NCBI GenBank assembly: GCA_030533445.1
Contig: CM060068.1
Coordinates: forward strand, 15,963,479-16,027,478
Source of the DNA: Cyprinodon diabolis
Taxonomy: Eukaryota > Chordata > Actinopteri > Cyprinodontiformes > Cyprinodontidae
Direction of reading: 5' to 3'
DNA length: 64,000 nt
A program made the translations under genes and the position numbers. The notes under the pieces are model-generated. The model was not told the origin of the DNA, made no database searches, and saw only the letters and a list, made by a program, of their open reading frames with translations. Shown in pieces: positions 10,961-23,242 of this stretch (position 1 is the first letter of the stretch; every line of letters starts with the position of its first letter).

Positions 10961-13900
10961 TTAATATTCCTGAATGAAGTCATCTCCAAAGTCAATAATT
11001 TTCCTCAGGGCACTCAGGATCAGAATATTGACGTCATTGTTCATCTCAATTTCATGGCTGTAGTTCTTTATAGGAAAGATGCAGTTCACTGAAATTCCTA
11101 CTGCTGAACTAAAGTCCTTCATCTGAAAGTAAAAGCAAGTAACAATTAGACTGGAAGAAGTGTTACATATCTGAACTAAAAATGATTTAAAAAAAATGAT
11201 AAAAACTTACTTTTGTGTACAGGTGTTTGCTCCTGTACACATTCTTCAGGTCTTTGTGTATTTCATCACAGGCAGAATCAATGTTTGTCATCAGGACGAT
11301 TTGGGGAATTCCTGTTGATATGCACAGTGTTAGAGGTAGGAAATATTCCCTACTGGGATGTACACTGTCATTCAGATTTAGGGTAAACAGAAAATCAGAA
11401 CATTCCAGCAGATGACAGTGTAGGAAGTTATGAAAAAAAATTTCCATTAAGTCTTATTGGATTCAATTGATGCATTTCTTCATTGATCAGAATAAAATCC
11501 TGTCTACAAACTTACCCAGCTCACTGGCTTTTTCTCTGACCTGCTTCACCTTCTCCAGAATTGAAGCATTAATCGTTGAACTGTGGGCTGACCAAACACA
11601 GGCCAGAACATGCACTCGGTCACTAGCAGAGGACGTGGGGTTGTAACCAAAATCATCTTGAGTCAGTTTTCCTTCTGAGTTGAACTATTAAAAATATATA
11701 TATATATAATAAAGACACTTGAAATACTTAATTTCACACATTTTACGCTACATCTAAGAACCTTCTCAGATTATTGAACACATATGTTTTGTAATGTTTA
11801 CATACAAAAGAAGATACAATAAAATTGTTAGGACCAATAGGACCCAGGTTATCGGCTTGGCAGGTTGCAGTGTTAAACACTGTAGATGGAAAATACTCAA
11901 GTGCATAGATGCTGGTCAAAAAGATTTTTTATCTTTCCCGAAAGTTCATTCATCAAAAAATAAAAGACGATCCACCAAAGAAGTGGGGCATTTCAGAAAT
12001 AAATAGTTCAAAAGATCCAAAACTAAACAAAAACTGACCAGAAGTTCTCCTAAACATAAGTCATCCAAAATCATACAGCATTAAAGTCCCAGAGTGCAAA
12101 AGTTAAGAACTAAAATAAGAATTCAGAGTGGCTCACCAGAGACATGAACGCTAGACAAAGACTCAATACCTAATAAAGAAACAAAAAAGAAAAGACCTTA
12201 CACACACTGTCTAATTGCACCATTGTCAACAGGTGGTAAAGGAGGGAAACAAACTCACAGCCAAAATAAAAGCAAAATAGTCCAACAGTGGTTCCTGGTG
12301 GCCAGAATAACCATAGCGCCTAACAAAAACAAAATAGTGCTTCTCTTGTTCAGTGTATATGGATAAAGCAACATCTCAGATATTGAGATATATGATATCT
12401 AATGATATATAGGCATTAAGGAAATCAACACCAGTAAATGAAAATGGGACCTATTTTATCTCTTAATAATCAAGGAGCAGGTGAACAACCTAAAATCAAC
12501 AGAGTTCCCTTGTCTGCAATGTCCAGTCCCCAGGCAATCACCATGGTAAAAAAAAGTTAATAATGTATTAGGCTATCATAATGTTGTTACAATTCTTACA
12601 GTGCTTGACTATATAACAATATTTATTAGTGCTTTTTTATTTGGCCTGACAAAAAAATACACAGAGAAGGAAACAGAATAAATGACAAAACTTATGTGTT
12701 TCTGATTTTTCCTACCACTGACTGGGCAAAAAAGACAGCAGGATTAACAAAGCCTGGCTGTTAGCCTGGTCTGGAGCAGGCTAGCTGCAAAGAATAAATC
12801 ACCATGGTAACTCATGAGTTACTGCTTTTTCAAAACCCAGTCTAAGTTTAATTAGGCCAGGATATTTGTAAAATCCTAACTTAATACCTTATCTTGGTTT
12901 TGTAAAATAGGCCTCAAGAGACCTACTGATTTATTATTCAAAAGGAAGCTGCAAAATAGTCTTACTTGTACATACAACTGGATTCAGAGAGGTTGCGATA
13001 GAAGTTACCAAAGAAAATTACATACAATCTTAATAATGGGTGTGCATGTTGTTTGTTTACTATTAGCACTAAATGATCGATTATTTTATCTAAGGCTTAT
13101 AGATGAAAAGTAAAAGTTCTTATAGTTAATTGCTTCTTGCTAGCCTTATGGTTCTGCTGCAAGACAACAAGTACACTGCATTCTGTGTCCTTCTAAAGCC
13201 AGCTTGATGTCGTCAGGATTAATTCCACTGTTGTTCCCATCTTCTAGACCCCTGGTGTCATTTATCACAGGGTAAAATGTCTTTGAACTTCCGCGTCCTT
13301 TACTGAATTTATGAGTTGCATACTGAAACGCAAAGAAAAAAAACACATGTTGATCCAGAGAACATAGTTCATTCATATTAAAGTCATGTTTCTGATTAAT
13401 AGGTCAAAGTCTTACTGTACAGAGGAAACAGGAATAAGAACAGAGCAGAACTCCATTTGGTCATAAATCTCAACTATGTAATCTAAAGAGGTTCCACGTT
13501 CATTAATCACATCAGTTGCCAGGATTCAGTTTGTTCTGCAGTGAATCCATCATAAACCTTTGCATGCATCTCTATATTAGTTTACCTCATAAGTCAGTAG
13601 GCCAATTTGACTGTAATTCACTGGTAGCTTGACCCATTTCTTTTCTTTTTTTTTCTCAGCTATAAGCTTTGAAAAATCATAATTACTTGAAATATGTTCT
13701 AATATCTCACAATGAAAGTGACTATGAGAAATGAATAAAATCTTTATAGTATTTTTTTTTACTTTTTTGGTGAAATATCTCACGTCGCAACTCAAAGTGC
13801 TGGTTAAAGCAGGAGTCGTCATTCGGCCTCGAAGAACATTACTGACAGAGTTAATGACACTGGATTTTCCAGCTCCAACAGGTCCATACAAAAGAACACG

Positions 13901-15482
13901 CAGATACTTCATGTCTTCTCTGAAAGGTTGGTACTCCTGCACATAATCAAGGTCCTTCTGTCTCTGTCTGAGAACAAAAATAAAAAATAAATCATGAAGT
14001 TTGTTTTGTTATAAAATAAACATAACATAAACAAAGTCTAACAAGATCTAAACCCACCATAAGCAGTGTGTGAATAAACCTGAGAATTTCAAATATAACC
14101 CTGTGTTCTCAAAAGTTATATCTTTGATACTTTTAAAAGAGCAGATGGGTGAGCCAAATGTATTATTCTATTCTATTCTATTCTATTCGTTGCTATCTAA
14201 TGGTGAATTCATATCAAAATGCAGACTTCCTCTTTATCTGAGTGTTCATTTAGTGCTGGATCAGATTGCTAATTTTATTAAGCTTTGTGCTACTTTCTGT
14301 TTCGTTTTGAGAGTGTATCATTATGCTACAGTATGTTTTCTTTTACTAAAATCTTTATTTTCAGGTAAATGGTCTTTTACAGTGAAAACGGCACCATAGA
14401 CTGTTCTCTGCAATCCTGCATACTCATTTAGTAAACTTGCATTTGTGTTTTTTAAAACTAATGCTGTCTCTTAACCTGCATGTTAACTGTGTGTTTTCTT
14501 TTCTAGTTTTAAGGGTTAAATGTCTAGCCTTAGTGAAACCCTAAACTTAACTCCGGTATATAAATATGCTTCTGAAATGATGTTCTGATTCTAAAAGCAG
14601 AGTTTAAAAAAAATAAAGCTTCAACTTGAACTTGGATTCATAATGACTGCTTTAATAATGTTGATAGACTCACAGCTTCAAATCAATAATATATAGCGTC
14701 CTATCTATAATTTATGTAATGAATGATTTTGCCTGGGTTATATCCAACAAAATAAAGTCTGTGTTTGGTAGCATAATTAATCATACAAATATGATTATTT
14801 TTATTACAGCTTCATAGCTGATTTGGTTCTGCTCCCTTTATCTCCTTTTTGGTTTGTTTTTCATCATTTCATTGTTTCTTTGTACAATTCTCAAATCCTG
14901 CAGAATCTTCTACAGTCTTTCTGAACATTTGATCCCTCCCCTGCAGCTTTTCTGTCTCAGCTCTTTATTTTGGTTTGTGGCAACTCATCAGTTACCGATT
15001 GAAGCAGAGTAAAAACTAGCAGTTGTAAACAGACTGTTTAATGAGCAAATATAAATGTTTTAAAGTAGACTTACTACCAGCATAGTTCCCTCCATGGTTT
15101 ATCCAGAACTACATGGAAACATATATAAATTTTATTTTAAAAAAAGAAATTCTGAAGGACATCCAAAAATAAATAGTAATAACTTAGGTGTAAGGGCTGA
15201 CATTCGCTCCTCTGAAAAGATACAGATGAAATATGTTCAGGGTTTAATTGAAATTATTCTCAAACATTTTGTTCAAACATAGCTTAAACAGACTGCTGGA
15301 AGGTTAATTGTCACAACAAAAATGTTGTTTTTCTATTTAAACCTGTTCATTACAGGAAATAAAAACACTCAAAAGAGCAAGTTTGCTTTTTTTTGGGGTA
15401 GATATGTGCCATTTTAGCAAGTGCTGAATTAACATCAGAGATTTGAGTCTGTACTTACCAAGGTGATCGGGGCGGTGCAGCT
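10961..15482 (-). pseudogene. Interferon-induced protein 44-like, copy C, probably decayed
   Basis: Exons on the minus strand match copies A/B one for one: 15482-15459 (short second exon), 15108-15075 (LDKPWRELCW, 34 nt), 13967-13763 (P-loop GPVGAGKSS), 13322 to about 13180 (G3-like DTRGLED), 11684-11516, 11311-11211 (MTNID) and 11122-10961 (stop). The last three are intact and the same length as in A/B. Three faults are visible: no ATG in the expected first exon; joining 15075 to 13967 reads TAA; and the donor after the DTRGLED exon, AAG|GTGCAG in A/B, is AGA|ATGCAG here. A downstream ATG at the P-loop exon could still start a shorter protein, but the lost donor remains. Expression evidence would decide. 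Confidence 0.65.
14165..14188. repeat. (TTCTA)n microsatellite
   Basis: About five tandem TTCTA units in the second intron of ifi44-like copy C. Confidence 0.9.
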
Positions 15483-15627
15483 CTACGAAATGTTTTATTC
15501 AGCAGAACAGATAGTATAAAAAGATATTGATGTTGAACTATGATTGATTAAGCCTTCCGCAGTTTCTTAAAACCTTCTACTGCTTCGTCCGTGCTGCAAA
15601 ATGAAACCAAAGCATCCTTCCTTCTGC

Positions 15628-15637
15628 TTATATACCC
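15628..15637 (-). promoter_or_regulatory. TATA box of ifi44-like copy C
   Basis: The minus strand reads GGTATATAAG. It is followed by sequence resembling the 5' region of copy B (CATTTTGCAGCA) and preceded by a block similar to copy B upstream DNA (GATTTATCAGAAGACATGTG versus GATTTATCTGAAGTCACGTG). Further upstream is an A-rich GGAAAAAAGAAAAAAA tract that looks like an eroded interferon-response element. Confidence 0.5.
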
Positions 15638-15699
15638 TCTATAAGCTTTAATCACATGTCTTCTGATAAATCAGCTGTACATTTTTTTCTTTTTTCCTA

Positions 15700-16640
15700 C
15701 CTTTCTTTCCTAATTTTTATTCCATTTTTTAGTAACAACGAAGTCCAAAGAGAGGAAAGGTTTATCAGAAATAATTCTGTGTGTTAATGTTATATAATTA
15801 CGTAACACTTGAATGAATTACACACTGAAGCTGTGTTCACACTGTTTGAGAAATGTAAATGTTATCATTTTATTTGTTTTAACTTACAGGCATTTGGCCT
15901 GCCAGGATTGTTGCATTGTTTAACTTCAAACAGGGAGTTCAAATTGTTCACCCAGAAAGAGAAATGTTGTGTCTTATCCAGCTGTTTGTTAGCACCACCG
16001 GCACCCCCCCCCCCCCGTTGTATGTTGTAAACTTCTGATCCCTCCTGGTACTTCTGTGAAGTCTGATAATTAAGGCAGGGGAAGGAGAGGTCCCAGTAGA
16101 GTGGCTCAGACATTCATGGAGTGTCATTCTCCGTCTGATTCCACTCTCCTCTGCTGTCGCTGCGCCCCTTGTCTCTGATTTATTTAAGTATTTATTTACG
16201 TTGTTTATGATCATTAACAAGATGTTATCCTTGAACTGCTAGCTGCGGCCAATAGTTAATAATAACATGCTAAAATTAATCAAGTACATATCCAAGTCCG
16301 CCCACATGAAGTCGGCCATTTTGATTACGTCACCAATAGGAAGATCCCAGGCAAGAAAATCCTAATGGCTTCATGGCAATATAGACATTAATTTAAAAAT
16401 AGTAAAATTAATCTTTCAAACACTTAATTAAACTCTATCCATAATATTATGTTAAAATAGTGTATGTTAAATAGGTTTGTACAATAAGTCCAAACAAGTT
16501 TAACCAAACAATATTTATTTCTCACAATTATGAAAGGTGGAGGGTTAGGGTTAGGTACAGGAATACGGGTAATATGGGCCACCAGTCACGATAACATGAG
16601 TAATAGGTCAGTTTGAAATGAAAGACACTAACCTGTCAAA
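15700..16640. other. Intergenic DNA between copy C and hAT relic
   Basis: No gene supported. There is a short poly-C tract near 16006-16016, and a CGCCCACATGAAGTCGGCC..CGTCACC patch near 16299-16331 that looks like transposon-derived sequence. Confidence 0.5.
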
Positions 16641-16654
16641 ATTCAGTTAAATTT

Positions 16655-18180
16655 TGGGGTCTTTGTTTTTATCCTTGTGGTATCGAAAATGGTATCGAGT
16701 ATTTTCCTGAGTATCGGTATTGAGTTGAAAATTTTTGTGACAGGTGATAGCGCATGTGTGTGTGTCTCCCCCCTCCCAGTCACTTCAGCAAAGCACGCTT
16801 CGCCCCCCCCAGGTCATGCACTCCTACGGCCTATGCTTGCAGCAAGCATACTAGACACAGCAGTACACTGAGGAGATCTGGATTTTCATAGTGAAATTAG
16901 GCTGTTGGAATCTATTCTTTCCCATGAGACATTGTATGCAATGTGCTAGTGTTATGGTTTTCATGAACATAACGTAAATTAATGCTACTTTGAACATATA
17001 ATTATTAATTATAGTATATTTTTCTTTGATCTTTTTTTCTCTCTCTCTTTTCAGAGGAAGCATCCAGGCGTTCTTCTGAAAGGCACGTTTAGTCCATCTG
17101 ATACTCGGGAAGATGACCTGGCAAGCAGTTCTACCCCAGCAGCTACTTGAAGCAAGCTAGGATCACACCAGCGTTCAATGTGTCACAGGAACGTGTAAAC
17201 AAGCTGGTATTCGATTTTGTGGTTGATGATGTGCAGTGCTTTTCAGTGGTGGAGCAGCCATCATTCCGCAAGCTGGTTCAAGGTCTCAGTGGTGAAATAA
17301 AAACAATGTGTCGAAAGACTTTAATGCAGCGGATTGATAAAGAGTTTTCCATAATAACTGTCATAACTGTCTGTTATGTCTAAACTCATTGATGTGGAGA
17401 GTGTCTGCACCACAGCAGACATCTGGTCAGCCCAAAATCGTAGCTACTTTGGAGTTACATGTCAATGGATAGACAAACACACATTAGAGAGGTGTTCTGC
17501 TGCTTTGGCCTGCACCCGCCTTAAAGGTCGACACACATATGATGCAGTTGCATCTAAACTGAACAAAATCCATGCAGAATACAAAATTCAGACCAAAGTC
17601 AGATCCACTGTCACTGACAATGGCAGTAATTTTGTAAAGGCGTTTAGGGAATATGGTGTTAGTGAGGAGGAAGATGATGGTGGTGATGGTGTGACATTTG
17701 TAGATGTTAGTACTCTTCTTCAACAAGAGGAAGATAAGCAGTTTTTTCTTCCCAAACACCAGCGCTGTGCAGGTCATACATTAAATTTAATAGCTACTAA
17801 TGAGGTTGACAAGGCAGGTGGGAATGGGCCATCTAGCAAGTTGTATAGGTGTGCAACAGCAAAGTGCTCGTCTATCTGGAACAAAGCACATAGGTCTTCA
17901 TTGGCTGGCGAGGCAATATAGGAGATTGTAAAAAAGGAATTCATTGTCCCATCAATAACCAGATGGAACTCAGAATTCAGGGCCATCTCAAAAGTTGTAC
18001 AACTTTCAGAAGAACAGCTGAGGGCCATTTGTGATAAGCTTGATGCACCAATGTTCCACCCACAAGAGGCTGCATTCCTCAAAGAATACTCTGAGGCTCT
18101 GCAGCCTTTAGCGTCAGCAATTGACATTCTCCAGGGTGAGAACAAATGTTTCTTAGGATTTGTTGTCCCTACTTTACTTT
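16655..18180 (+). pseudogene. hAT (ZBED-like) transposase relic
   Basis: Coding debris runs from about 17055. Segments include ITPAFNVSQERVNKLVFDFV, then after a frameshift near 17370 CTTADIWSAQNRSYFGV, TDNGSNFVKAF, KHQRCAGHTLNLIA, and after a TAG at about 17920, SITRWNSEFRAI. This is the typical hAT transposase order, including the RCAxHxLNL motif. The BED finger is missing and the C-terminal dimerisation region is cut off near 18180, where ifi44-related intron sequence begins. GTATCG-rich sequence at 16678-16720 resembles the inner ends of the MITE at 2544-2869, so both may belong to one hAT group. Not functional. Confidence 0.85.
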
Positions 18181-18192
18181 ACTACTTTAAAA

Positions 18193-18705
18193 TACCATTT
18201 ACCTGAAAACAAAGATTTTAGTAGAAGAAACCAGCATAAAGATACACTCTCAAAACGAAACAGAAAGTAGCACAATATTTAATAAAATTGGCAATCTGAT
18301 CCAGCTCTAAACAAATGTCTGCATTTCACTTAGATGAAGAAGTAGTCTTTATTTTAATATCAATTCACCATTAGATAGCAATAAAAATAATGTTACATCG
18401 CAACATCTCTGAATCCAGTTGTGTGTAACTATTTTGTATGGACCATTTTGCAGCTTCATTTTGAATGAGTAGAGCTTGCCTGTTGTAGAACAGGCTAATA
18501 GCCAGGCTTTGTTAATCCTGCGGTCTAATTTGCTCAGTCAGCGTTATAAAAAAATCAGAAACCAATGAGTTTTGTCACTTATTCTGTTTCCTTCTCTGTG
18601 TATTTTTTTTTTTTTTTTGTCAGGCCAGATTAAAAAATCCCTAATAAATATTGTTATATAGTAAAGCACTCTAATAATTGTAACAGCAATATGATAGCTA
18701 ATCCA
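18193..18705 (+). pseudogene. Intron-only relic of a C-like ifi44 copy
   Basis: 18193-18390 is the reverse complement-like match of about 14385-14186, and 18395-18705 of about 13005-12560, i.e. two introns of copy C on either side of its P-loop and G3 exons. Shared landmarks include CACTCTCAAAACGAAACAGA, CAATCTGATCCAGC, CTGAATCCAGTTGT and GATTAACAAAGCCTGGCT (read in the appropriate strand). The exon-bearing 1.2 kb between them in copy C is absent here. It is oriented as a plus-strand gene remnant. Confidence 0.7.
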
Positions 18706-18709
18706 TAAA

Positions 18710-20560
18710 AATTTTATAATATCTGACTGGCACTACATGACTGATGACGTCAGAAAACATCACGCCAACTGACATGGCACCCCTCACTTGCCATAGAAAC
18801 TTCAAGTACGGTAATCATAAAAAGCTTACTTTGGAATACATTGAATTTTAATTATATTATAACTGTGAATCAATGCCCAACTAATAAAACTTTTCTGATT
18901 CAAATATAAATAAATCCATCTTTTTTACTCATGTTATTAATTTACTGATTTGCCACGATGTACTGACTTCAGTTCAACAAAAAAACAAAAAGAAAAATCT
19001 TCAGTAAATAAGCAGTGACTTTGTTAATTGGGGAATTTTTCTTTCTCGAACCTTTATGATGATTAAATCTAGGATATTTGATCTAGATGTAGCTTAAAAA
19101 ATATCGGAGCAAAAATGCCCACCAAGTTAAGTTACAGACATAGAGACAACAAAGACCAGAAAGCTGATGAATATAAGAACAAGATAACCTGAGAAGCTAA
19201 CAGTCTTCTGACTGAGGCTGTTTGTTTTTTTATTTATAAATGCCTCATCACGCCCATTAATGGCCTGAATTACAGCAAACTGCAGTTTTTGCTAAACAAT
19301 ACCAGCTACTTTCACTTTATTTTACTTTCACTTTCAATATTACATGATGGAAAATAAAGAGATAAAAGCTTCAGGGTAATGTTGATTCATCTTTGTTCAG
19401 TCAGCCTATAGGTTCTCTTAACTCTCTGTGATAAAGTGGGTTCTTGTGATTCAAAAGCACAGAACACAATGCCTCAAATAATACAGAGAAAATACTCGAA
19501 CAAAGTAATTTAAAAAATGTACTGTTTACAAAAAGGATGATATTGTTGTAACTTCAAGGTATTAAATATTTAATGAAATATATTTCAGACTGTCCTGTGC
19601 TGCTTTGTAAACATACACCCAATGGGCTTAGAATAACAAATAAAAGCATAATTTAAGCTTCAGTCATTGTCAAACAGTTAACTCTGTACACATAAAGAAT
19701 AAATTCATGAAAACCTACATTCAACATATATGAATTCATTAATTAAATCCTGAGGTTTTTGCAGAAGCAAATGTAGAAACACATAAAACACATCAATACA
19801 AAAGGTGAAAATAGCTGCTGTGAGGCACTCTCAAATCATAAACTCCAGAAACCACATCAAGAGTTAAGCATAAGACAACTGTTCTGAGTCGGATGAGGAC
19901 AGCCATCCCTCTCTCTGGTCAGTCAAAACTCTTTTAGCTTCTTCTGCCAATCCGCATCAAACAGTTAGCTTCACAACCCACCCCTGCTCCATAGACCCCT
20001 AAAAGGCTTAGCCTCAATGGAATCTAAGCCATTTTTGCCTGTTATCCTTTCATGCCCCTTCTTTCTCACTGGTTGGTCCAATGCATGGGGGCTCAGGCTT
20101 TAACTGGGATTTCTCAGAGAGACTGACAGACAGCATCCTGCCACTTCAGATTGGAGAGGTGATCACATCCAAGAGTGGGCAACATACTGGTGAAACCAGG
20201 TCCTATTAAAGAGAATTTTTGATGCAGTTTAATGACTACATTAATGAAGTTGGACAATGAATATTTAACCACCAATTTGTAGGAAATTTACAGGGAAGGT
20301 TTCACCTTTAGTATTCAAGAAAAAAATGCCTCTGAACTATAAATATGTGTATAACTACATACATACAACTTGACTTTAACCTCTACATTACTATTTTGCT
20401 ACCTACTTTAAACCTCTGTCCTACACTCTCACATGCTTCTCACATAACCATGCAAGGAACATAGTGTGGTTATATGCCTCCCTTGATTTTCAGCAAACAT
20501 GGGTCATTCTGGTAACCAAAAGTTATATTTTAAACCTTCATTGGTATCTTGCACCAAGCA
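18710..20560. other. Intergenic AT-rich DNA
   Basis: No gene, RNA or clear element recognised. Many short stops in all frames. Confidence 0.6.
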
Positions 20561-20564
20561 TGTA

Positions 20565-20810
20565 TATAACGACAGGGAAGGGGAAAACTCCCTTTGAACA
20601 GGAAGAAACCACCGGCAGAACCAGGCTCAGTATGAGCGGCCTTCTGCCAAGAACAACTTGGGTTCATGGAGACGGATCAGCTATACAGAAAGAAGCATAT
20701 ATACATAAAGTAACTATTAACTAGCTCCACAGGTGGCCCATCCGGAAAGACACAGCCAGGCAGACAGGCTTGGAGCCAGCTCCCATGTCAGAGGACAAAA
20801 GAGAGAACAT
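20565..20810. repeat. Teleost dispersed repeat, partial copy
   Basis: It shares the core GAAGAAACC..AGCAGAACCAGGCTCAGT and the CACAGCCAGG tail with the longer copy at 57805-58175. Confidence 0.6.
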
Positions 20811-20892
20811 ACAGTTAATCATAGTAGGAGAAACAGGACTACACTGAAAAATAGGCAATGCTCCAATATCTATAATAAAGTTCATTTACATA

Positions 20893-22140
20893 CACTATAT
20901 TGCCAAAAGTATTTGCTCACCTGCCTTGACTCACATATGAGCTTAAGTGACATCCCGTTCCTAATCCATAGGGTTCAATATGACGTCGGTCCACCCTTTG
21001 CAGCTAGAACAGCTTCAACTCTTCTGGGAAGGCTGTCCACAAGGTTTAGGAGTGTGTTTATGGGAATTTTTGACCATTCTTCCAGAAGCGCATTTGTGAG
21101 GTCGCACACTGATGTTGGACGAGAAGGCCTGGCTCTCAGTCTCCGCTCTAATTCATCCCAAAGGTGTTCTATCGGGTTGAGGTCAGGACTCTGTGCAGGC
21201 CAGTCAAGTTCATCCACACCAGACTCTGTCATCCATGTCTTTATGGACCTTGCTTTGTGCACTGGTGCACAGTCATGTTGGAAGAGGAAGGGGCCAGCTC
21301 CAAACTGTTCCCACAAAGTTGGGAGCATGGAATTGTCCAAAATGTCTTGGTATGCTGAAGCATTCAGAGTTCCTTTCACTGGAACTAAGGGGCCAAGCCC
21401 AGCTCCTGAAAAACAACCCCACACCATAATCCCCCCTCCACCAAACTTTACACTTGGCACAATGCAGTCAGACAAGTACCGTTCTCCTGGCAACCGCCAA
21501 ACCCAGACCCGTCCATCAGATTGCCAGATGGAGAAGCGCGATTCGTCACTCCAGAGAACGCGTCTCCACTGCTCTAGAGTCCAGTGGCGGCGTGCTTTAC
21601 ACCACCGCATCCGACGCTTTGCATTGCACTTGGTTATGTATGGCTTGGATGCAGCTGCTCGACCATGGAAACCCATTCCATGAAGCTCTCTGCGCACTGT
21701 TCTTGAGCTAATCTGAAGGCCACATGAAGTTTGGAGGTCTGTAGTGATTGACTCTGCAGAAAGTTGGCGACCTCTTCGCACTATGCGCTTCAGCATCCGC
21801 TGACCCCGCTCCGTCAGTTTACGTGGCCTACCACTTCGTGGCTGAGTTGCTGTCGTTCCCAAACACTTCCATTTTCTTATAATACAGCTGACAGTTGACT
21901 GTGGAATATTTAGGAGCGAGGAAATTTCACGACTGGATTTGTTGCACAGGTGGCATCCTATCACAGTTCCACGCTGGAATTCACTGAGCTCCTGAGAGCG
22001 ACCCATTCTTTCACAAATGTTTGTAAAAACAGTCTGCATGCCTAGGTGCTTGAATTTATACACCTGTGGCCATGGAAGTGATTGGAACACCTGATTCCAA
22101 TAATTTGGATGGGTGAGCAAATACTTTTGGCAATATAGTG
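20893..22140 (-). mobile_element. Tc1-type DNA transposon, structurally intact copy 1
   Basis: 1248 bp, flanked by TA on both sides (20891-20892 and 22141-22142). Both ends carry the same inverted repeat of about 29 bp, beginning CACTATATTGCCAAAAGT and ending TTGCTCACC. It contains one uninterrupted transposase. A copy of identical length at 52785-54032 differs by one base in what I compared. Confidence 0.97.
20975..22006 (-). CDS. Tc1/mariner transposase, DD34E, full length
   Basis: It cuts and pastes the surrounding transposon at TA sites. I start at [13 protein letters not shown] (343 aa); the open frame extends upstream into the terminal repeat but Tc1 proteins are usually about 340 aa. 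Order: N-terminal paired-like helix-turn-helix region ([20 protein letters not shown]), a GRPRKL linker hook, then the catalytic domain with the three acidic residues in [17 protein letters not shown] and [11 protein letters not shown]. There are 34 residues between the second Asp and the Glu. No stop or frameshift, so it may encode active enzyme. No host promoter is apparent. Confidence 0.95.
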   Translation of the reverse strand: MGRSQELSEFQRGTVIGCHLCNKSSREISSLLNIPQSTVSCIIRKWKCLGTTATQPRSGRPRKLTERGQRMLKRIVRRGRQLSAESITTDLQTSCGLQISSRTVRRELHGMGFHGRAAASKPYITKCNAKRRMRWCKARRHWTLEQWRRVLWSDESRFSIWQSDGRVWVWRLPGERYLSDCIVPSVKFGGGGIMVWGCFSGAGLGPLVPVKGTLNASAYQDILDNSMLPTLWEQFGAGPFLFQHDCAPVHKARSIKTWMTESGVDELDWPAQSPDLNPIEHLWDELERRLRARPSRPTSVCDLTNALLEEWSKIPINTLLNLVDSLPRRVEAVLAAKGGPTSY

Positions 22141-22149
22141 TATCAGCAC

Positions 22150-23110
22150 ATCTGATACGTAATGCTATGGTCTTAATGTATTGTACATGTACAATATATA
22201 ATAAACATCAATTATCAGGAAAGTCAGCTGTTGAAATCTTGATGGAAATGTAGGACAATGACGTAGATTTTGACTGGTATGGCTATTAAGATGACGTCGT
22301 AGGCAATATGGTCTGTCAGCAGCAAACAGCTGCTAAGGGCGGACGCTAAACCCCTCCCCTGCTGAAGGCTAAGTAGCAACTGTAATTCAGAAGGAGCTGA
22401 ACATAGTGTTTTTATTCGTCCTGCAATTCAAACCGAGTTGAATGCTGTCATCCCTGAAACCTGCTGCAGCAGAGACAGAGAAGAGCTAATCCAGCTCTGC
22501 TAACCTAAATCTAACTGCTAATCTAAACCGCCAAACAACGGGGCCCCTAATCGCTGTTGGCCAAGGAGCCGCCAAACCCATGACTGCCTTAGACAGAGGG
22601 TGAGAGCACCTTTTAATAAACAATTAGGATTACCCTTGATATGAATGACCTATGAATTAATTATAACTTCCAGTTCTAGTTATTTAATATATTCACAATC
22701 TTCCAGTAAACTTTCACTTCAGGTCTAACTAGATATTGGCACTAATTTGTTGTGTTTTTGTTTTTTGGAAGATAGCAAACCTGTTCAGCCTCCTCAGATG
22801 TATGAGAAATATGATAGAATATATGGATGGTTAAAAGAGCAGCTGGTGTCCTATACCAACCAGTTGTTTAGATGTTTAGTGACAACTGGTTGGTATATGC
22901 AGTCATAAAGTCTTCTATGATTACAGCTGACTGCAATATGTTGTACAGACAAGTGAAAGTCACAGAATTAATTTACAGAGGAGAGCAGAGGTTTTGATGG
23001 TTGTAGTTTTGTGACAACCTCAGCATATGGCTGAGGCACTTTGGACTAAAGGTTAAACTAAAGGAAAAATTGCATTTTGTGGTCAGAGCATAAACGTGAA
23101 AGGAGAAAAC
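22150..23110. other. Upstream region of ifi44-like copy B
   Basis: No ORF of interest. The last 150 bp act as candidate promoter of copy B (see the site at 23119-23134). Confidence 0.5.
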
Positions 23111-23118
23111 AAGAAGCA

Positions 23119-23134
23119 CAGAAAGTGAAAGTTA
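23119..23134 (+). promoter_or_regulatory. Interferon-stimulated response element (ISRE) of copy B
   Basis: The sequence CAGAAAGTGAAAGTTA fits the GAAANNGAAA core bound by IRF/ISGF3 complexes. It lies about 110 bp before the ATG at 23243, with an E-box-like CACGTG at 23158 and an AT-rich GTTATTTAA at about 23179 between. Position and core match the usual layout of interferon-stimulated genes. Confidence 0.7.
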
Positions 23135-23242
23135 AATGAAAAGATTTATCTGAAGTCACGTGATTTAGCCGAGCAGGGGATGTTATTTAACAGAGGAGAC
23201 AATTGCTGGTCACTCATTTTGCAGCAAAGCAGCAACACCAGA

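Noticed and set aside
20733..21683. 316-codon plus-strand ORF and its twin at 52805-53437
   Set aside because: Antisense of the Tc1 transposase in both copies.
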